In this document: positions 18,081 through 26,100 of the stretch, in pieces
Layout of the letters: each line of letters starts with the position of its first letter
Numbering within the stretch: the stretch's first letter is position 1
NCBI GenBank assembly: GCA_004293645.1
Contig: REAB01000084.1
Span: 1 to 56,926, forward strand
DNA from: Cytophagia bacterium
GTDB lineage: Bacteria > Bacteroidota > Bacteroidia > Cytophagales > Spirosomataceae
DNA length: 56,926 nucleotides
Reading direction: 5' to 3'
Program-made: the position numbers and the translations under genes
Notes under the pieces: generated by a model
The model's input: only the letters and a program-made list of their open reading frames with translations
Databases searched by the model: none
What the model was told of the DNA's origin: nothing

Positions 18081-19427
18081 TTACAATTTAAACTGCCAAA
18101 CGTCGGGTGCGGGGTAAATCTGCATGGTGCCGATTTTGGTAGGAACGCTCTGAAAACCCAACCCTAAAAACAGATAATCGTAACCGCCCGCTACGGCCAC
18201 GCCTACTGTACCCGTGCCAGGATATTCGGCGGCATAAGCCCAGCTATCGGCGGCTTCGTTGTAGCGCCAAATGTCGCGGTAGCTCTCGCCTTTGGATGGG
18301 TTGTAGCCCAAACCGTAGTAGCCGTTTTCTTCAAACGAAAACCCAACGCCTTTTTGGCGCGCCGCAAACGGCAGGTTTTTCATTTGCTGCCAGGTGTTGG
18401 CTTTTGGGTCAAACCGATAAAGCAATTGTGCGTCTTCTACTACGACGTACAAATATTTTTGGGTATTAAACATAGCCAAATTGGCCGACGATTTGTTGGG
18501 AAACGCTGCTGCCTTGGCCCATTTTGGGGTATCGCCTTGAAGCCGTGTAAAGTTCCAGAGGTTAAAAGCACCGCCTACTTCTAAGATATAGATTTCTGGA
18601 AACGTCTTTCCAATGGCCCCCGTGAGCGTTTTTGTGTCGGCTCCTGGGTATGGTTCGCGCGCCCCTACGTTGTCAATGAATGTTTTCTGATAAATAAGTG
18701 GCGGATAAAGTTGTGGAATGTAATAATAGCCGCCGCCACCCACCGCGCGGAGCGTTTCGGTGGGGTTATAGCCCGCATCTAAAATAACGGTAGAAATCGA
18801 AAATGGATTGATAGTAACTCTAAACAAGCCTCGGTCGCCCTCGGTAGTAAACCATTGTTGCGCAAAACCGTTGGGAAAATACAACCAACTGCGGCCCGTT
18901 TGCTCTTGCGTGTCTAAGGTTTTGGTATGAAATAAAATGCTGTAAGATTTTCGGCGCGGAGGTAGAAACACGGGGCCTTCCAACACAATGGTAAGTGTAG
19001 CATCGGGCAGTGGGTTGCCGTCGTAGATTAAATCGGGGAGGCGTTTCCAGAGTGGAGAGTTGTAATACACACCTTCGTTGCTGTAAGCTGCGGTTTGGCC
19101 TTCTTGGAGCGTGTAAAGCCTAAAATACAGTTTTTGGTTGGTGGGTAGCGAACTGCCCACGTTGCGAGATACGTCAAAATTTCCACCATTTGAGCGGCCA
19201 AAAACTACTTTGGTGTCGGTTAAAGTAGGTTGTGATTTTGGGCCATATACTACGCCAATTTCTGCGTCTTTGTCGGCTATAACACGGCCTACTATTTGAG
19301 CACCTCCATTGTTGGCAACCGTTACGGCGCGTAGTTCGAGGGTTTTGGGCGGGGTAGGTGCTTTTTTGTCAGTGTTACAGCCAATTAGCATCAACAAAAA
19401 AATAACGTAAAGCGGTGCGTATTTCAT
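18081..19427 (-). CDS. Exported lipoprotein with kelch-like beta-propeller
   Basis: 448 residues. MKYAPLYVIFLLMLIGC is a lipoprotein signal peptide with a lipobox ending IGC, so the mature protein is probably membrane-anchored. Residues about 30-115 form an Ig/fibronectin-like region (LELRAVTVANNGG). The C-terminal half carries kelch-type strands: LPDLIYDGN, ANTWQQMKNLPFAARQKGVG, YRDIWRYNEAADSWAYAAEY and YDYLFLGLGF, ending in APDVWQFKL. Proteins of this type are common as surface or periplasmic Bacteroidota lipoproteins of unknown role. It lies between alaS and the serine hydrolase on the same strand; no pathway link is evident. Confidence 0.75.
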   Translation of the reverse strand: MKYAPLYVIFLLMLIGCNTDKKAPTPPKTLELRAVTVANNGGAQIVGRVIADKDAEIGVVYGPKSQPTLTDTKVVFGRSNGGNFDVSRNVGSSLPTNQKLYFRLYTLQEGQTAAYSNEGVYYNSPLWKRLPDLIYDGNPLPDATLTIVLEGPVFLPPRRKSYSILFHTKTLDTQEQTGRSWLYFPNGFAQQWFTTEGDRGLFRVTINPFSISTVILDAGYNPTETLRAVGGGGYYYIPQLYPPLIYQKTFIDNVGAREPYPGADTKTLTGAIGKTFPEIYILEVGGAFNLWNFTRLQGDTPKWAKAAAFPNKSSANLAMFNTQKYLYVVVEDAQLLYRFDPKANTWQQMKNLPFAARQKGVGFSFEENGYYGLGYNPSKGESYRDIWRYNEAADSWAYAAEYPGTGTVGVAVAGGYDYLFLGLGFQSVPTKIGTMQIYPAPDVWQFKL

Positions 19428-19476
19428 GGCTGATTTTTATGTTCAATTTTTTGCCCAAATAAGTACTTCATGTTCT

Positions 19477-20355
19477 TCAAAGCAACCCATAAATCAATGC
19501 TGATACCTCCGATAGTGCCTGCACGCCAGCTTCTACGTTTTTGAGTTTTTTTGATAACAGCACCAGCACGTATTTGCGGCCATCGGGCAAGAATACGATG
19601 CCCGAGTCGTGCTGAACGCCCGTAATTGAACCCGTTTTGTGGGCAACTTTCACCGTTTTGGGCAGTTTGGCAGGAATGATTTCGTTAAATTTTTGGTCAA
19701 ACAAAATCTGCGTCATGGCCTTCGAGGATTTTTTGTCAATGGCTTTTTGTTGGGCTATTTTTTCAAAAATCAACATCAAGTCAAAGGCCGTTGTGGCATT
19801 GTTGAGGCCCTTATCGAAAGCCTTTTGGTCTTCCACGCCCCGCAGCACTTGTATATCTTTTGCACCCCAGCTTCTCATGGTGGCATTGGCATTTTTGGCA
19901 CCTACCAAATCAATCAAAATGTTGGTAGCCAAGTTACTACTTACAATTATCATTTGGTAGGTGAGGTCGTAAATGGTCATTTTCTGACCTATTTTTTTGT
20001 ACATTCCGTCGGCGGTGTCGTCGCTGATATCTAAGCCAAAAGGGCTGCCGTCCACAATACTTTTAAACTCATTTTTTACCACAATCGAATCGCTGAGTTT
20101 GAATTTTCCCGCTTTGGCTTGCTTAAACACCTCAATCATGACGGGGGTTTTCATGGTGCTTGCCGCGTGAAAATTCTCTTTTTCGTTGATAAACAATGTT
20201 TTGCCCGTTTGCAGGTCTTTGAACGCCACCGCAAAAACGCCTTCCACGTTTTTTAGTTGTTCTTCAATCTTCATTTTTAGGTTTTCGGGCGTTGGTTTTT
20301 GGGCAACAACGGACATTGAAAAGCAGAGAAATAAGCTGATACGCAGAATTTTCAT
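19477..20355 (-). CDS. Class A beta-lactamase-fold serine hydrolase (exported)
   Basis: 292 residues with a signal peptide (MKILRISLFLCFSMSVVAQ). The penicillin-recognising signatures are present: nucleophile S66 in STMK (66-69), S139-S-N141 in place of SDN, and K240-T-G. In the omega-loop region the class A ExxLN motif reads DKGLN, so Asp181 stands where Glu166 normally activates the deacylating water. Family knowledge: Glu166 is needed for efficient beta-lactam hydrolysis, so true lactamase activity is doubtful. It may be a D-Ala-D-Ala-type peptidase or other periplasmic hydrolase. It lies 49 bp upstream of the lipoprotein gene at 18081 and may share its transcript. Confidence 0.88.
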   Translation of the reverse strand: MKILRISLFLCFSMSVVAQKPTPENLKMKIEEQLKNVEGVFAVAFKDLQTGKTLFINEKENFHAASTMKTPVMIEVFKQAKAGKFKLSDSIVVKNEFKSIVDGSPFGLDISDDTADGMYKKIGQKMTIYDLTYQMIIVSSNLATNILIDLVGAKNANATMRSWGAKDIQVLRGVEDQKAFDKGLNNATTAFDLMLIFEKIAQQKAIDKKSSKAMTQILFDQKFNEIIPAKLPKTVKVAHKTGSITGVQHDSGIVFLPDGRKYVLVLLSKKLKNVEAGVQALSEVSALIYGLL

Positions 20356-20420
20356 GGGTATGAGTGAGTCTAAGTCAATTATTTCAAAATAAAATAATTT
20401 TTGTCATCGCAGCGGCGCAC

Positions 20421-20481
20421 CGTGCTGACGAAGGAAGCATCTGAAACATATTGGCTTTTAGATGCTTCCTTCGTCAGCACG
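20421..20481. repeat. Long perfect hairpin, 22-bp arms (CTGACGAAGGAAGCATCT family)
   Basis: cgtgctgacgaaggaagcat plus ct (20421-20442) is the exact reverse complement of 20460-20481, with a 17-nt loop. It lies between the SnoaL-like gene and the serine hydrolase gene and could stop transcription coming from the former. The arm sequence recurs inside the anti-sigma gene at 24597-24662. Confidence 0.85.
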
Positions 20482-20525
20482 ACAAATTTAACCTCAGTAT
20501 GGGAAAAATCAACATGACCAAGTAG

Positions 20526-20978
20526 CTATTTTTTCAGCCAATCGCCGATTCCGTAAGGGTCGGGGAGGGGCGCTGATACGTGTTCGTGCTTGATTTGCCA
20601 CGCGCCCGCATCGTTTTTGCGTAGCACAAAAGTAGCCCGAAATTGCACCGAAAATTCTTTTTGGCTCACCTCAACGGTCATCGCTATTTGGCCAGCTACC
20701 CAAGCCATGTCGGTGGTGATTTCTTCAAATGGCCCTTCTATCCATTCTATTTTTTTGAGCAACAAGGCCGAACCACAAAAATCAGCCCAGCCTTTGGCAA
20801 TTTTGGTGTAGCCCAAAGTAGTATAGCGCGGGCCTTCGAGCACCACGTAGGTTTGTTCAGAAGGCACGTAATTGCCACAAATATCGGCCACATTTTTGTC
20901 AATAATAGACTGGTAAAATGCGTTGATGGCTTGCAATGGCGCTACACTGGCCGTTGCAGGATAAAGGTCGGTTGTCAT
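20526..20978 (-). CDS. SnoaL-like/NTF2-superfamily protein
   Basis: 150 residues. It has the NTF2-fold pattern of this family: an N-terminal helix (QAINAFYQSIIDKNVADICG), the strand-turn YVVLEGPRYTTLGYTKI, the helix with WADFCG, and long C-terminal strands (VQFRATFVLRKNDAGAWQIK) ending HEHVSAPLP. Such proteins are small cytoplasmic or exported binding proteins and isomerases; here there is no signal peptide and the ligand is unknown. It starts 24 bp after the stop of the upstream gene at 21002, so the two are probably co-transcribed. The hairpin at 20421 follows it. Confidence 0.75.
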   Translation of the reverse strand: MTTDLYPATASVAPLQAINAFYQSIIDKNVADICGNYVPSEQTYVVLEGPRYTTLGYTKIAKGWADFCGSALLLKKIEWIEGPFEEITTDMAWVAGQIAMTVEVSQKEFSVQFRATFVLRKNDAGAWQIKHEHVSAPLPDPYGIGDWLKK

Positions 20979-21001
20979 AAATATGGGTTATTAGTGCGTC
21001 C

Positions 21002-21361
21002 CTACGAGTTTCTGAGTCGGTTGGCTACTTCTTCCATGCTGAGGTTTTGTTCGGGGCCTTGCTGCATGGCTTCGAGTTCTTGCTGCACCATGCGCAGCAC
21101 CCGCGCCACGTAGCGAGCGTGCCAGAGCTGGCGTTCTATCACCTCTTCGTTGTTTGGCACAAACGCTTCAATCTCGCTGCGGTCTAAAATGCCTTTTTTG
21201 GCCAATAGCCGCTCAATCGTGTCGAGGCGTTCGTGCAGGGTGGCGGTTTCCATGGCTACGGCCATCGTGATGTTCATCACGCGCTCCACTTCGGGATTTT
21301 CTAAAAAATAAGGCCGCTTACCTTTGGCTTTATTGGACGAAAGTAATATGTCGTTTATCAT
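21002..21361 (-). CDS. Conserved-looking hypothetical helical protein
   Basis: 119 residues, no signal peptide or membrane segment, rich in amphipathic helix (MAVAMETATLHERLDTIERL, RQLWHARYVARVLRMVQQEL). The product is not recognised. The helical pattern and its short gap to the SnoaL-like gene support a real gene and a shared transcript. Its ATG at 21361 sits directly beside the GC-rich repeat at 21373-21446, so any promoter must lie in or beyond that repeat. Confidence 0.6.
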   Translation of the reverse strand: MINDILLSSNKAKGKRPYFLENPEVERVMNITMAVAMETATLHERLDTIERLLAKKGILDRSEIEAFVPNNEEVIERQLWHARYVARVLRMVQQELEAMQQGPEQNLSMEEVANRLRNS

Positions 21362-21372
21362 GGGATAGATTT

Positions 21373-21446
21373 GAAAGCCCCCCCTGCCCGCGCGGCGTAC
21401 CGTCCCGAAGGGGGAGTTTTTGTTGTTTTTTTAGTTTGGGGGCTTA
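21373..21446. repeat. GC-rich two-palindrome repeat spanning the gap and the methyltransferase stop codon
   Basis: It starts gaaagccccccctgcccgcg, has cccgaagggggagttttt in the middle and ends tttgggggctta, the outline of the element at 27821-27889. The taa stop of the methyltransferase gene (complement of 21444-21446) is formed by the element's edge. The extra stretch tgcccgcgcggcgtaccgt between C-runs resembles part of the 16-bp unit (CCGCGCGGGC). Confidence 0.7.
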
Positions 21447-22640
21447 TTTCCAAGCACCAAATACGTTCCAAATGGGACTACGACCGTGGTCTTCTACTTC
21501 GGGGGCGTTGGGGTTTTTGGGATATTCCATGTCGTTTTCGGCTTTTGCGCCAAACTGCAACAGGTTTTTTTCTTCAAAACCCGCCGAGGTCATCCACGTG
21601 CGCACGTCCACGTCGTGCATGGCTCCCCAAAAAGGCTCGTTGTTGTAGAGCGCGTCCCAGTCGCGGATAAATTTCTCATAAACCGACATCTGGGGCGTGT
21701 ATTGCGGTTGTTCAATGTGCAGACTGAGGCCGTTGGGTTTCAACATTCGGTAAATTTCGCCAATGAGGCGCTGCATGGCGTGCGTGGAGGTTTCGTGCAA
21801 AAACATGGTGGTCTGAATCCAGTCAAACGATTCGTTCTCAAAACCCGTTTGGGTAGCGTCCAGATTCATAAACTGCACGTTTTTTACGCCCAGTGCTACT
21901 GCCCGCGCGTGTCCGTAGCGCACCATCGGAATCCCCGTATCGATGCCCACCACTTCGGCATCGGGAAAAGCCATGGCCAGCGGCAGTGTGTTGTGGCCCA
22001 AGCCGCAACCAATATCCAAAATACGTTTGGGTTTGAAGTCGGGATAAGTGGCTTTGAGCCACGTAGTGAGGGCTTTACCACCGCCGTCGGTATATTTTCC
22101 CAACATTCCCGCGCTGGTTACAAAAAGCCCAGAGTCGTAGCTGGCAGCGTTCGATACATCGCCAGGAAATAGCTCGGTGTGGTAGCTGCCCGGCATGATG
22201 TGGCTGTCGAACATCGTCATGTAGTGCGGTGCAGACACGTCGGGGTTGATGGTGAGCGTGTCGGGGCTTTGGGCGTTGAGTTTGGCTACTTTTTCGGCCA
22301 GTTCGTTGGCTTGGCGCAACACCGTGGCGCGGCCTACTTGCTGGCGCATTTCCATGGCCGAGCGGCGCAGCGCACTCCAAGTTTGGTAGTGCGGGTCTTG
22401 CAGCATGGCCTCTTTTACCTCATCGGGCGTGTCAAAATCGCGGCCGTGTTCGGCCATAAACTGCGGGCGCACGCGCTTGTCAAAAGCCACTTTGTTGCCA
22501 GGCGAAATAACCGTGGACAGGTGCTTGTTGAGGTTGGTCAAAAAGTTGTAACGGGCGGTTTCGTCGTGGTCAAATTCGGGAAAAACCGCGTGCTTGGCCA
22601 GTCGGTCGTGGGTAGGTGGGAGGTTTACGGGGGTCGGCAT
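21444..22640 (-). CDS. Class I SAM-dependent methyltransferase
   Basis: About 398 residues. The SAM-binding motif I is ILDIGCGLGHNTLPLA with the acidic motif II VVGIDTG, followed by motif III-like QFMNLDATQTGFENESFDWI and the post-motif strand EIYRMLKPNGLSL, placing it in the Methyltransf_11/25 group. A helical N-terminal domain of about 190 residues precedes it, so substrate choice probably depends on that domain; the substrate is unknown. An in-frame ATG lies further upstream at 22673, but a TAnnTTTG promoter element at 22679-22686 would put the transcript start at that codon, so the ATG at 22640 (MPTPVNLPPTHD) is preferred. Its stop codon lies in the repeat at 21373-21446. Confidence 0.85.
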   Translation of the reverse strand: MPTPVNLPPTHDRLAKHAVFPEFDHDETARYNFLTNLNKHLSTVISPGNKVAFDKRVRPQFMAEHGRDFDTPDEVKEAMLQDPHYQTWSALRRSAMEMRQQVGRATVLRQANELAEKVAKLNAQSPDTLTINPDVSAPHYMTMFDSHIMPGSYHTELFPGDVSNAASYDSGLFVTSAGMLGKYTDGGGKALTTWLKATYPDFKPKRILDIGCGLGHNTLPLAMAFPDAEVVGIDTGIPMVRYGHARAVALGVKNVQFMNLDATQTGFENESFDWIQTTMFLHETSTHAMQRLIGEIYRMLKPNGLSLHIEQPQYTPQMSVYEKFIRDWDALYNNEPFWGAMHDVDVRTWMTSAGFEEKNLLQFGAKAENDMEYPKNPNAPEVEDHGRSPIWNVFGAWK

Positions 22641-22678
22641 GGGTACTTTGTTAGTTTTCGATTCGTAACTCAATAGGC

Positions 22679-22686
22679 CAAAAGTA
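22679..22686 (-). promoter_or_regulatory. TAnnTTTG -7 element upstream of the methyltransferase
   Basis: On the minus strand this reads TACTTTTG, matching the Bacteroidota -7 consensus TAnnTTTG. It is flanked by the 7-bp inverted repeat CAATAGG/CCTATTG (22671-22677 and 22690-22696). No well-spaced -33 TTG was found. Confidence 0.45.
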
Positions 22687-22763
22687 CAATCCTATTGAAA
22701 CAAAAACTACGTTTGGTTATAAATGTTTTGTCCAACCACCAAAGCAGCCCCCACGGCTCGTCC

Positions 22764-23867
22764 CTAAAAGCCCATTTGTACCCTTATTCCAGGCATTGCA
22801 TTTTTGAAAAAACCATTGAAATAGACTTCGGGTTGCACTTTTACAATGCCCCGCGCGGCTACGGTCATGGATAAATTCCAAGTGTTTGGCTCAAAAATAC
22901 CACCGTTGCGGGTCATTACGCGCCCCAAATACGCCCCAAATAGTACGTGACCTGCATCTACTCGACGGGGCTGGTTGCGCTTGAAATCGTAAAATGTAAA
23001 ACCAACTTGTAGTACGCCGTTGCTCAACGTGCGCCAGTTGTTTGTTTGGTCGTTGCGCTCCGTAAAAAACATCGAACGCCAACCCAAAGTATAGCCTACG
23101 TTATGGTATTTGCTGGGTATAAATGCCAACTCAGTTTGAGAGTTTGGCACCAATTGATTTCTAAAAACACCCACCCCAAAAGTTTGATGAAAGGCCAGAA
23201 AAGGTGATTTGAAGCTTTCAACAGCCTTAAAAGTGGGTGTCCCTGAGTTTTGTTTGTAATTCATATCGAAACGATAACCCGTTTTTTGCAAATTATGATG
23301 GGGGTAATTTTTAACATCTTTCATAGCCATCTGGATATGAGCATTGGCCGTTCCATTTTTTAAGAGTGTTTCCACATCGTCAATATTATTGAGAATGAAG
23401 CAAAAATAAACTTCTTCTTCGATCAATCTTTCTTCGTCTTTTACACGAAAAGGCTTTTGATAACTATGAACAATCAGCAAAGTATCCTGCACAGTTTTAA
23501 TGAGTAAGGGTTCAGCATTGTTTGGACTAAACTGAAACCGTTGTCCTTTGGACTGGTGTTCAGTAAAATTCAGTTGAAACTGACCATTTTTGAGTTTCCT
23601 ATAAACCACGGTTTTTCCATTGACACTTTCAGAGAAGTTCGACTTTATCATTTTGTAGTCTTTCAAAAACAAAGCCAACGTAGAATCTATATTTTGAAAC
23701 TTCTGTAAACCTGCTAAGTCGGTGGCGCGGGCAATCAATTTATTGCCCTGTTCCAGCTCAAAAATATACCTACTACGGTCGGTGTAAGTAAAAGTGTCTG
23801 GCAAATTTTGGGCAAAAGCGTGGCTGAGGACGCTCACGTAGAGCATCGCGGTAATGATGGTTTTCAT
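22764..23867 (-). CDS. Exported protein of unknown function, possibly outer-membrane
   Basis: 367 residues with a clean signal peptide (MKTIITAMLYVSVLSHAFAQ). The product is not recognised. The middle (about 60-200) is soluble-looking, while the C-terminal part has alternating short beta-strands with aromatic residues (VGYTLGWRSMFFTERN, GVLQVGFTFYDFKRN, VLFGAYLGRVM) and the last residue is Phe (IRVQMGF), suggesting an outer-membrane barrel end. It lies downstream of the anti-sigma/ECF pair on the same strand, separated by two kinds of repeat, so it may or may not belong to that regulon. Confidence 0.7.
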   Translation of the reverse strand: MKTIITAMLYVSVLSHAFAQNLPDTFTYTDRSRYIFELEQGNKLIARATDLAGLQKFQNIDSTLALFLKDYKMIKSNFSESVNGKTVVYRKLKNGQFQLNFTEHQSKGQRFQFSPNNAEPLLIKTVQDTLLIVHSYQKPFRVKDEERLIEEEVYFCFILNNIDDVETLLKNGTANAHIQMAMKDVKNYPHHNLQKTGYRFDMNYKQNSGTPTFKAVESFKSPFLAFHQTFGVGVFRNQLVPNSQTELAFIPSKYHNVGYTLGWRSMFFTERNDQTNNWRTLSNGVLQVGFTFYDFKRNQPRRVDAGHVLFGAYLGRVMTRNGGIFEPNTWNLSMTVAARGIVKVQPEVYFNGFFKNAMPGIRVQMGF

Positions 23868-23879
23868 GATGTAATTTGG

Positions 23880-23907
23880 AAAGCCCCCTAACCCCCGATG
23901 GGGGAAG
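23880..23907. repeat. Half-element of the GC-rich palindrome in a leader region
   Basis: aagccccctaacccccgatg plus ggggaag, 13 bp upstream of the exported-protein ATG at 23867. It is one palindromic half of the family complete at 27821-27889. Confidence 0.7.
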
Positions 23908-23937
23908 AAGTGTTAGTTGAAAGAAAATTTTGGTTAT

Positions 23938-23992
23938 TTTTTGTCATTCTGAGCGAAGCGTTTTTTTGTCATTCTGAGCGAAGCGAAGAATC
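23938..23992. repeat. Two tandem copies of the TTGTCATTCTGAGCGAAGCG interspersed repeat
   Basis: ttgtcattctgagcgaagcg occurs at 23941-23960 and again from 23967, the second extended by aagaatct. This repeat sequence is common in many bacterial genomes. The TAG stop of the anti-sigma gene (complement of 23992-23994) is formed at its edge, so the repeat may have trimmed the C-terminus. Confidence 0.8.
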
Positions 23993-24789
23993 TATTCCGT
24001 TTTATTGTTTTTACTCCGCAGGTAAGTCATCAAGTTATTTTCAGATTCTTGTCCTTTTTGCTTCCAATTGATGACGACAAAGCCATTTCTTTGGGCTTCT
24101 TTTTCGCGCACTTCGGCCAGCTCAGCACGTTGATAATCAACCAGTTCGTTGGCGTGAACAATTTTAAATTGGGGCTTGGGTTTCTTTTTAGGTGCCATCG
24201 AAAGTGCTTCGGCAGATACAGTTAGTTGAATGAGGCCTAAAGTAAGCGAGGCATTGTCGGTTTGGGGTACCTTAATCTCAGCTAAATGATTTTCAACGGA
24301 AATGGTTGGTAAATCAGCAACTTTCTGTGTTTCAGGCGTTGGTATTTCGGCTGTGGTCAAATGCGGCGGAGGTAACATTGGGCGCGTCGATTCCCGCTTC
24401 GGACTGCCAGACAACAACGGTTTTTCGTTTGGCTGCTGTGCCAATTCTCTCCTTGGAAAAATGTCTCGCAGTGGCGAGGTGGGTTTGGCGTTAGTTGTTT
24501 CCACAGCACTTATTTTGTTTTGAGCCAGCGGCGCTTTTTCTGCTTCTGGCCACTGCCACCAAAGTCCAGCCAATAGCAGAAGGCAAGCAGCGATTTTAGA
24601 TGCTTCCTTCGTCAGCATGACAAGAGATGCCCGCAGCGTCCTCATCTTCGTCGGCATGACAAGCGAAACTGAGTGCAGTTCGGCTTGCATTTTTTGCCAA
24701 ATTGCCGACTCGTCAAAATCTAAGGGCGCGTTGTCAAGGCTTTCTACTTCGTGCCGCACCCACTTATCAAATTGCTCCTGCTTGTTCAT
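23992..24789 (-). CDS. Putative anti-sigma factor (membrane protein) with repeat-derived insert
   Basis: 265 residues. It overlaps the ECF sigma gene by 23 bp, the usual sign of a sigma/anti-sigma pair. The N-terminal cytoplasmic part (FDKWVRHEVESLDNAPLDFD, AIWQKMQAEL) is followed by one membrane segment (IAACLLLLAGLWWQW, about 67-81) and a Pro-rich periplasmic region to the end. No zinc-binding HxxxCxxC motif is present. The stretch between the cytoplasmic part and the membrane segment, about residues 43-64, reads SLVMPTKMRT and SLVMLTKEAS: it is encoded by two copies of the GTCATGCTGACGAAGGAAGC repeat at 24597-24662. The stop codon also lies in a repeat. Role inferred from position and topology. 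Confidence 0.75.
   Translation of the reverse strand: MNKQEQFDKWVRHEVESLDNAPLDFDESAIWQKMQAELHSVSLVMPTKMRTLRASLVMLTKEASKIAACLLLLAGLWWQWPEAEKAPLAQNKISAVETTNAKPTSPLRDIFPRRELAQQPNEKPLLSGSPKRESTRPMLPPPHLTTAEIPTPETQKVADLPTISVENHLAEIKVPQTDNASLTLGLIQLTVSAEALSMAPKKKPKPQFKIVHANELVDYQRAELAEVREKEAQRNGFVVINWKQKGQESENNLMTYLRSKNNKTE
24597..24662. repeat. Two copies of the TGACGAAGGAAGCATCT repeat inside the anti-sigma gene
   Basis: tagatgcttccttcgtcagc plus atgacaag (24598-24624) and a diverged copy ending atcttcgtcggcatgacaag (24643-24662) are read in frame as SLVMLTKEAS and SLVMPTK. The same sequence forms both arms of the intergenic hairpin at 20421-20481. Confidence 0.85.
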
Positions 24790-25321
24790 AGCCCGCGTTT
24801 TTTAGTTTTTCTTGCAACATTTTTCTGGCCTTACTCAATTGAGATTTGGACGTACCGACACTGATATTCAATTGATTGGCAATTTCTTCGTGGTTAAATC
24901 CTTCGATGGCGTACAGGTTGAAAATGGTTCGGTAGCCCGTTGGCAGTTCTAAAATAGCCGCATAAATTGCTTCTGCGCTCACGGCGGCATCGGGTGCGTC
25001 AAGGCTGCTTATTTCTTCGGCCTCGCTGCTGTCCACCATAAATGGCAACGATTTTTGTTTGCGCAACAGCATCAAAGCCTCGTTTGCCACAATGCGTTTG
25101 AGCCATACTTCCAAGCTATTGTCGTCGCGGTATTCAAACTGGTCTAAGCCTTTAAAAAACTTCAAAAAACCGTTCATCAGCACCTCTTCGGCTTCTTGTG
25201 GCTGCGGCACGTAGCGCAAAGCCACGCGGTAAAGTTTCTTGGCAAAATTGTCGTACAACCGATTTTGGGCAAAGCGATTGCCCTGTTTGCACATCTCAAC
25301 AACGTTTTGCCAGTGGTTCAT
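24767..25321 (-). CDS. ECF-type RNA polymerase sigma factor
   Basis: 184 residues. Region 2 is visible from about 15 to 85 (RLYDNFAKKLYRVALRYV, MNGFLKFFKGLDQFEY) and region 4 from about 125 to 175, with the helix-turn-helix GFNHEEIANQLNISVGTSKS and LSKARKMLQEKL. This is the sigma-70 ECF layout typical of Bacteroidota. It overlaps the start of the anti-sigma gene, so the two are translationally coupled. The regulon is unknown; such pairs usually control envelope or stress genes. Confidence 0.93.
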   Translation of the reverse strand: MNHWQNVVEMCKQGNRFAQNRLYDNFAKKLYRVALRYVPQPQEAEEVLMNGFLKFFKGLDQFEYRDDNSLEVWLKRIVANEALMLLRKQKSLPFMVDSSEAEEISSLDAPDAAVSAEAIYAAILELPTGYRTIFNLYAIEGFNHEEIANQLNISVGTSKSQLSKARKMLQEKLKNAGYEQAGAI

Positions 25322-25372
25322 GAGGTTGTAAAAGCGGTTTCAATGATAGAAATGCCAGAAGATAGCAAAGGG

Positions 25373-25404
25373 TTGCCTCGGTCTTAGCTTTTTTGTTATA
25401 TTTG
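25373..25404 (+). promoter_or_regulatory. Bacteroidota-type promoter of the Uma2 gene at 25431
   Basis: A -33 TTG at 25373-25375 and a -7 TATATTTG at 25397-25404, separated by 21 bp, match the TTG/TAnnTTTG consensus. The ATG follows 26 bp later. This is the best-formed promoter in the window. Confidence 0.7.
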
Positions 25405-25430
25405 CTCAACACAATAAACGCAAAAAAGCA

Positions 25431-26075
25431 ATGGCAACCGATTTGAAATGGCCGCGTACGAACCAAGAATTGGCCGAACTCATGGGCGCAGACGAGCAGT
25501 TTGTTTTCTCGGCTACGCTGGCCGAATACTGGAATTTATTGTCGGAGGTGCAATACCGCGCCGACTATTTCAATAGCCAAATTATTGCAACCATGAGCTA
25601 CGAAAACGACATCCACAGCCATTTGGCTGCCGAGTTTGGGTTTATTTTAAAAACCATTTACCGCGACAATTCACTTTTTCGGGTTTACAACAGCAATCGC
25701 CCCGTTTACATTGCCGACTGCACAGAATCGGACACGGGTATTTTCAATGCCGATGGCATGGTGGTTGCGATGCCCTCGGCGCGGTTTGAGTATAAAAAAG
25801 GAATGAACGCCGAAATGAACCCCGTTTTGCTCATCGAAATTCTGTCTAAAAGCACCCGACTGTATGATTTTGGACCTAAGTTGCCCTGCTACAAAAACAT
25901 TCCGTCGCTGCGCCAGATTTTGTTTGTGGAGCAAAACAAACCCAAGATTCACTTGTTTGAACGCGAAGCCCACAACCGCTGGGTAGAAACCGAACTCACG
26001 GGCGCAGAAGCTACTTTCAGCATAGAAGGCGAAACCATTTCGCTGGGCAGCATCTACCGTAATTTGGATTTTTGA
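25431..26075 (+). CDS. Uma2-family protein (PD-(D/E)XK nuclease fold)
   Basis: 214 residues. Candidate acidic site residues are D108 in FNADGMV and E136 in LIEILS, followed by STRLYDFGPKLPCYK and the strand RQILFVEQ. It resembles the Uma2 protein at 13928 (both have an EYFN/DYFN-type segment and the order NAD..VEVTS/LIEILS), so the two are paralogues. A well-formed promoter precedes it, divergent from the ECF sigma gene. Biological role unproven. Confidence 0.87.
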   Translation: MATDLKWPRTNQELAELMGADEQFVFSATLAEYWNLLSEVQYRADYFNSQIIATMSYENDIHSHLAAEFGFILKTIYRDNSLFRVYNSNRPVYIADCTESDTGIFNADGMVVAMPSARFEYKKGMNAEMNPVLLIEILSKSTRLYDFGPKLPCYKNIPSLRQILFVEQNKPKIHLFEREAHNRWVETELTGAEATFSIEGETISLGSIYRNLDF

Positions 26076-26100
26076 TGCCAATAAAACAGAAGAAGCCTAT

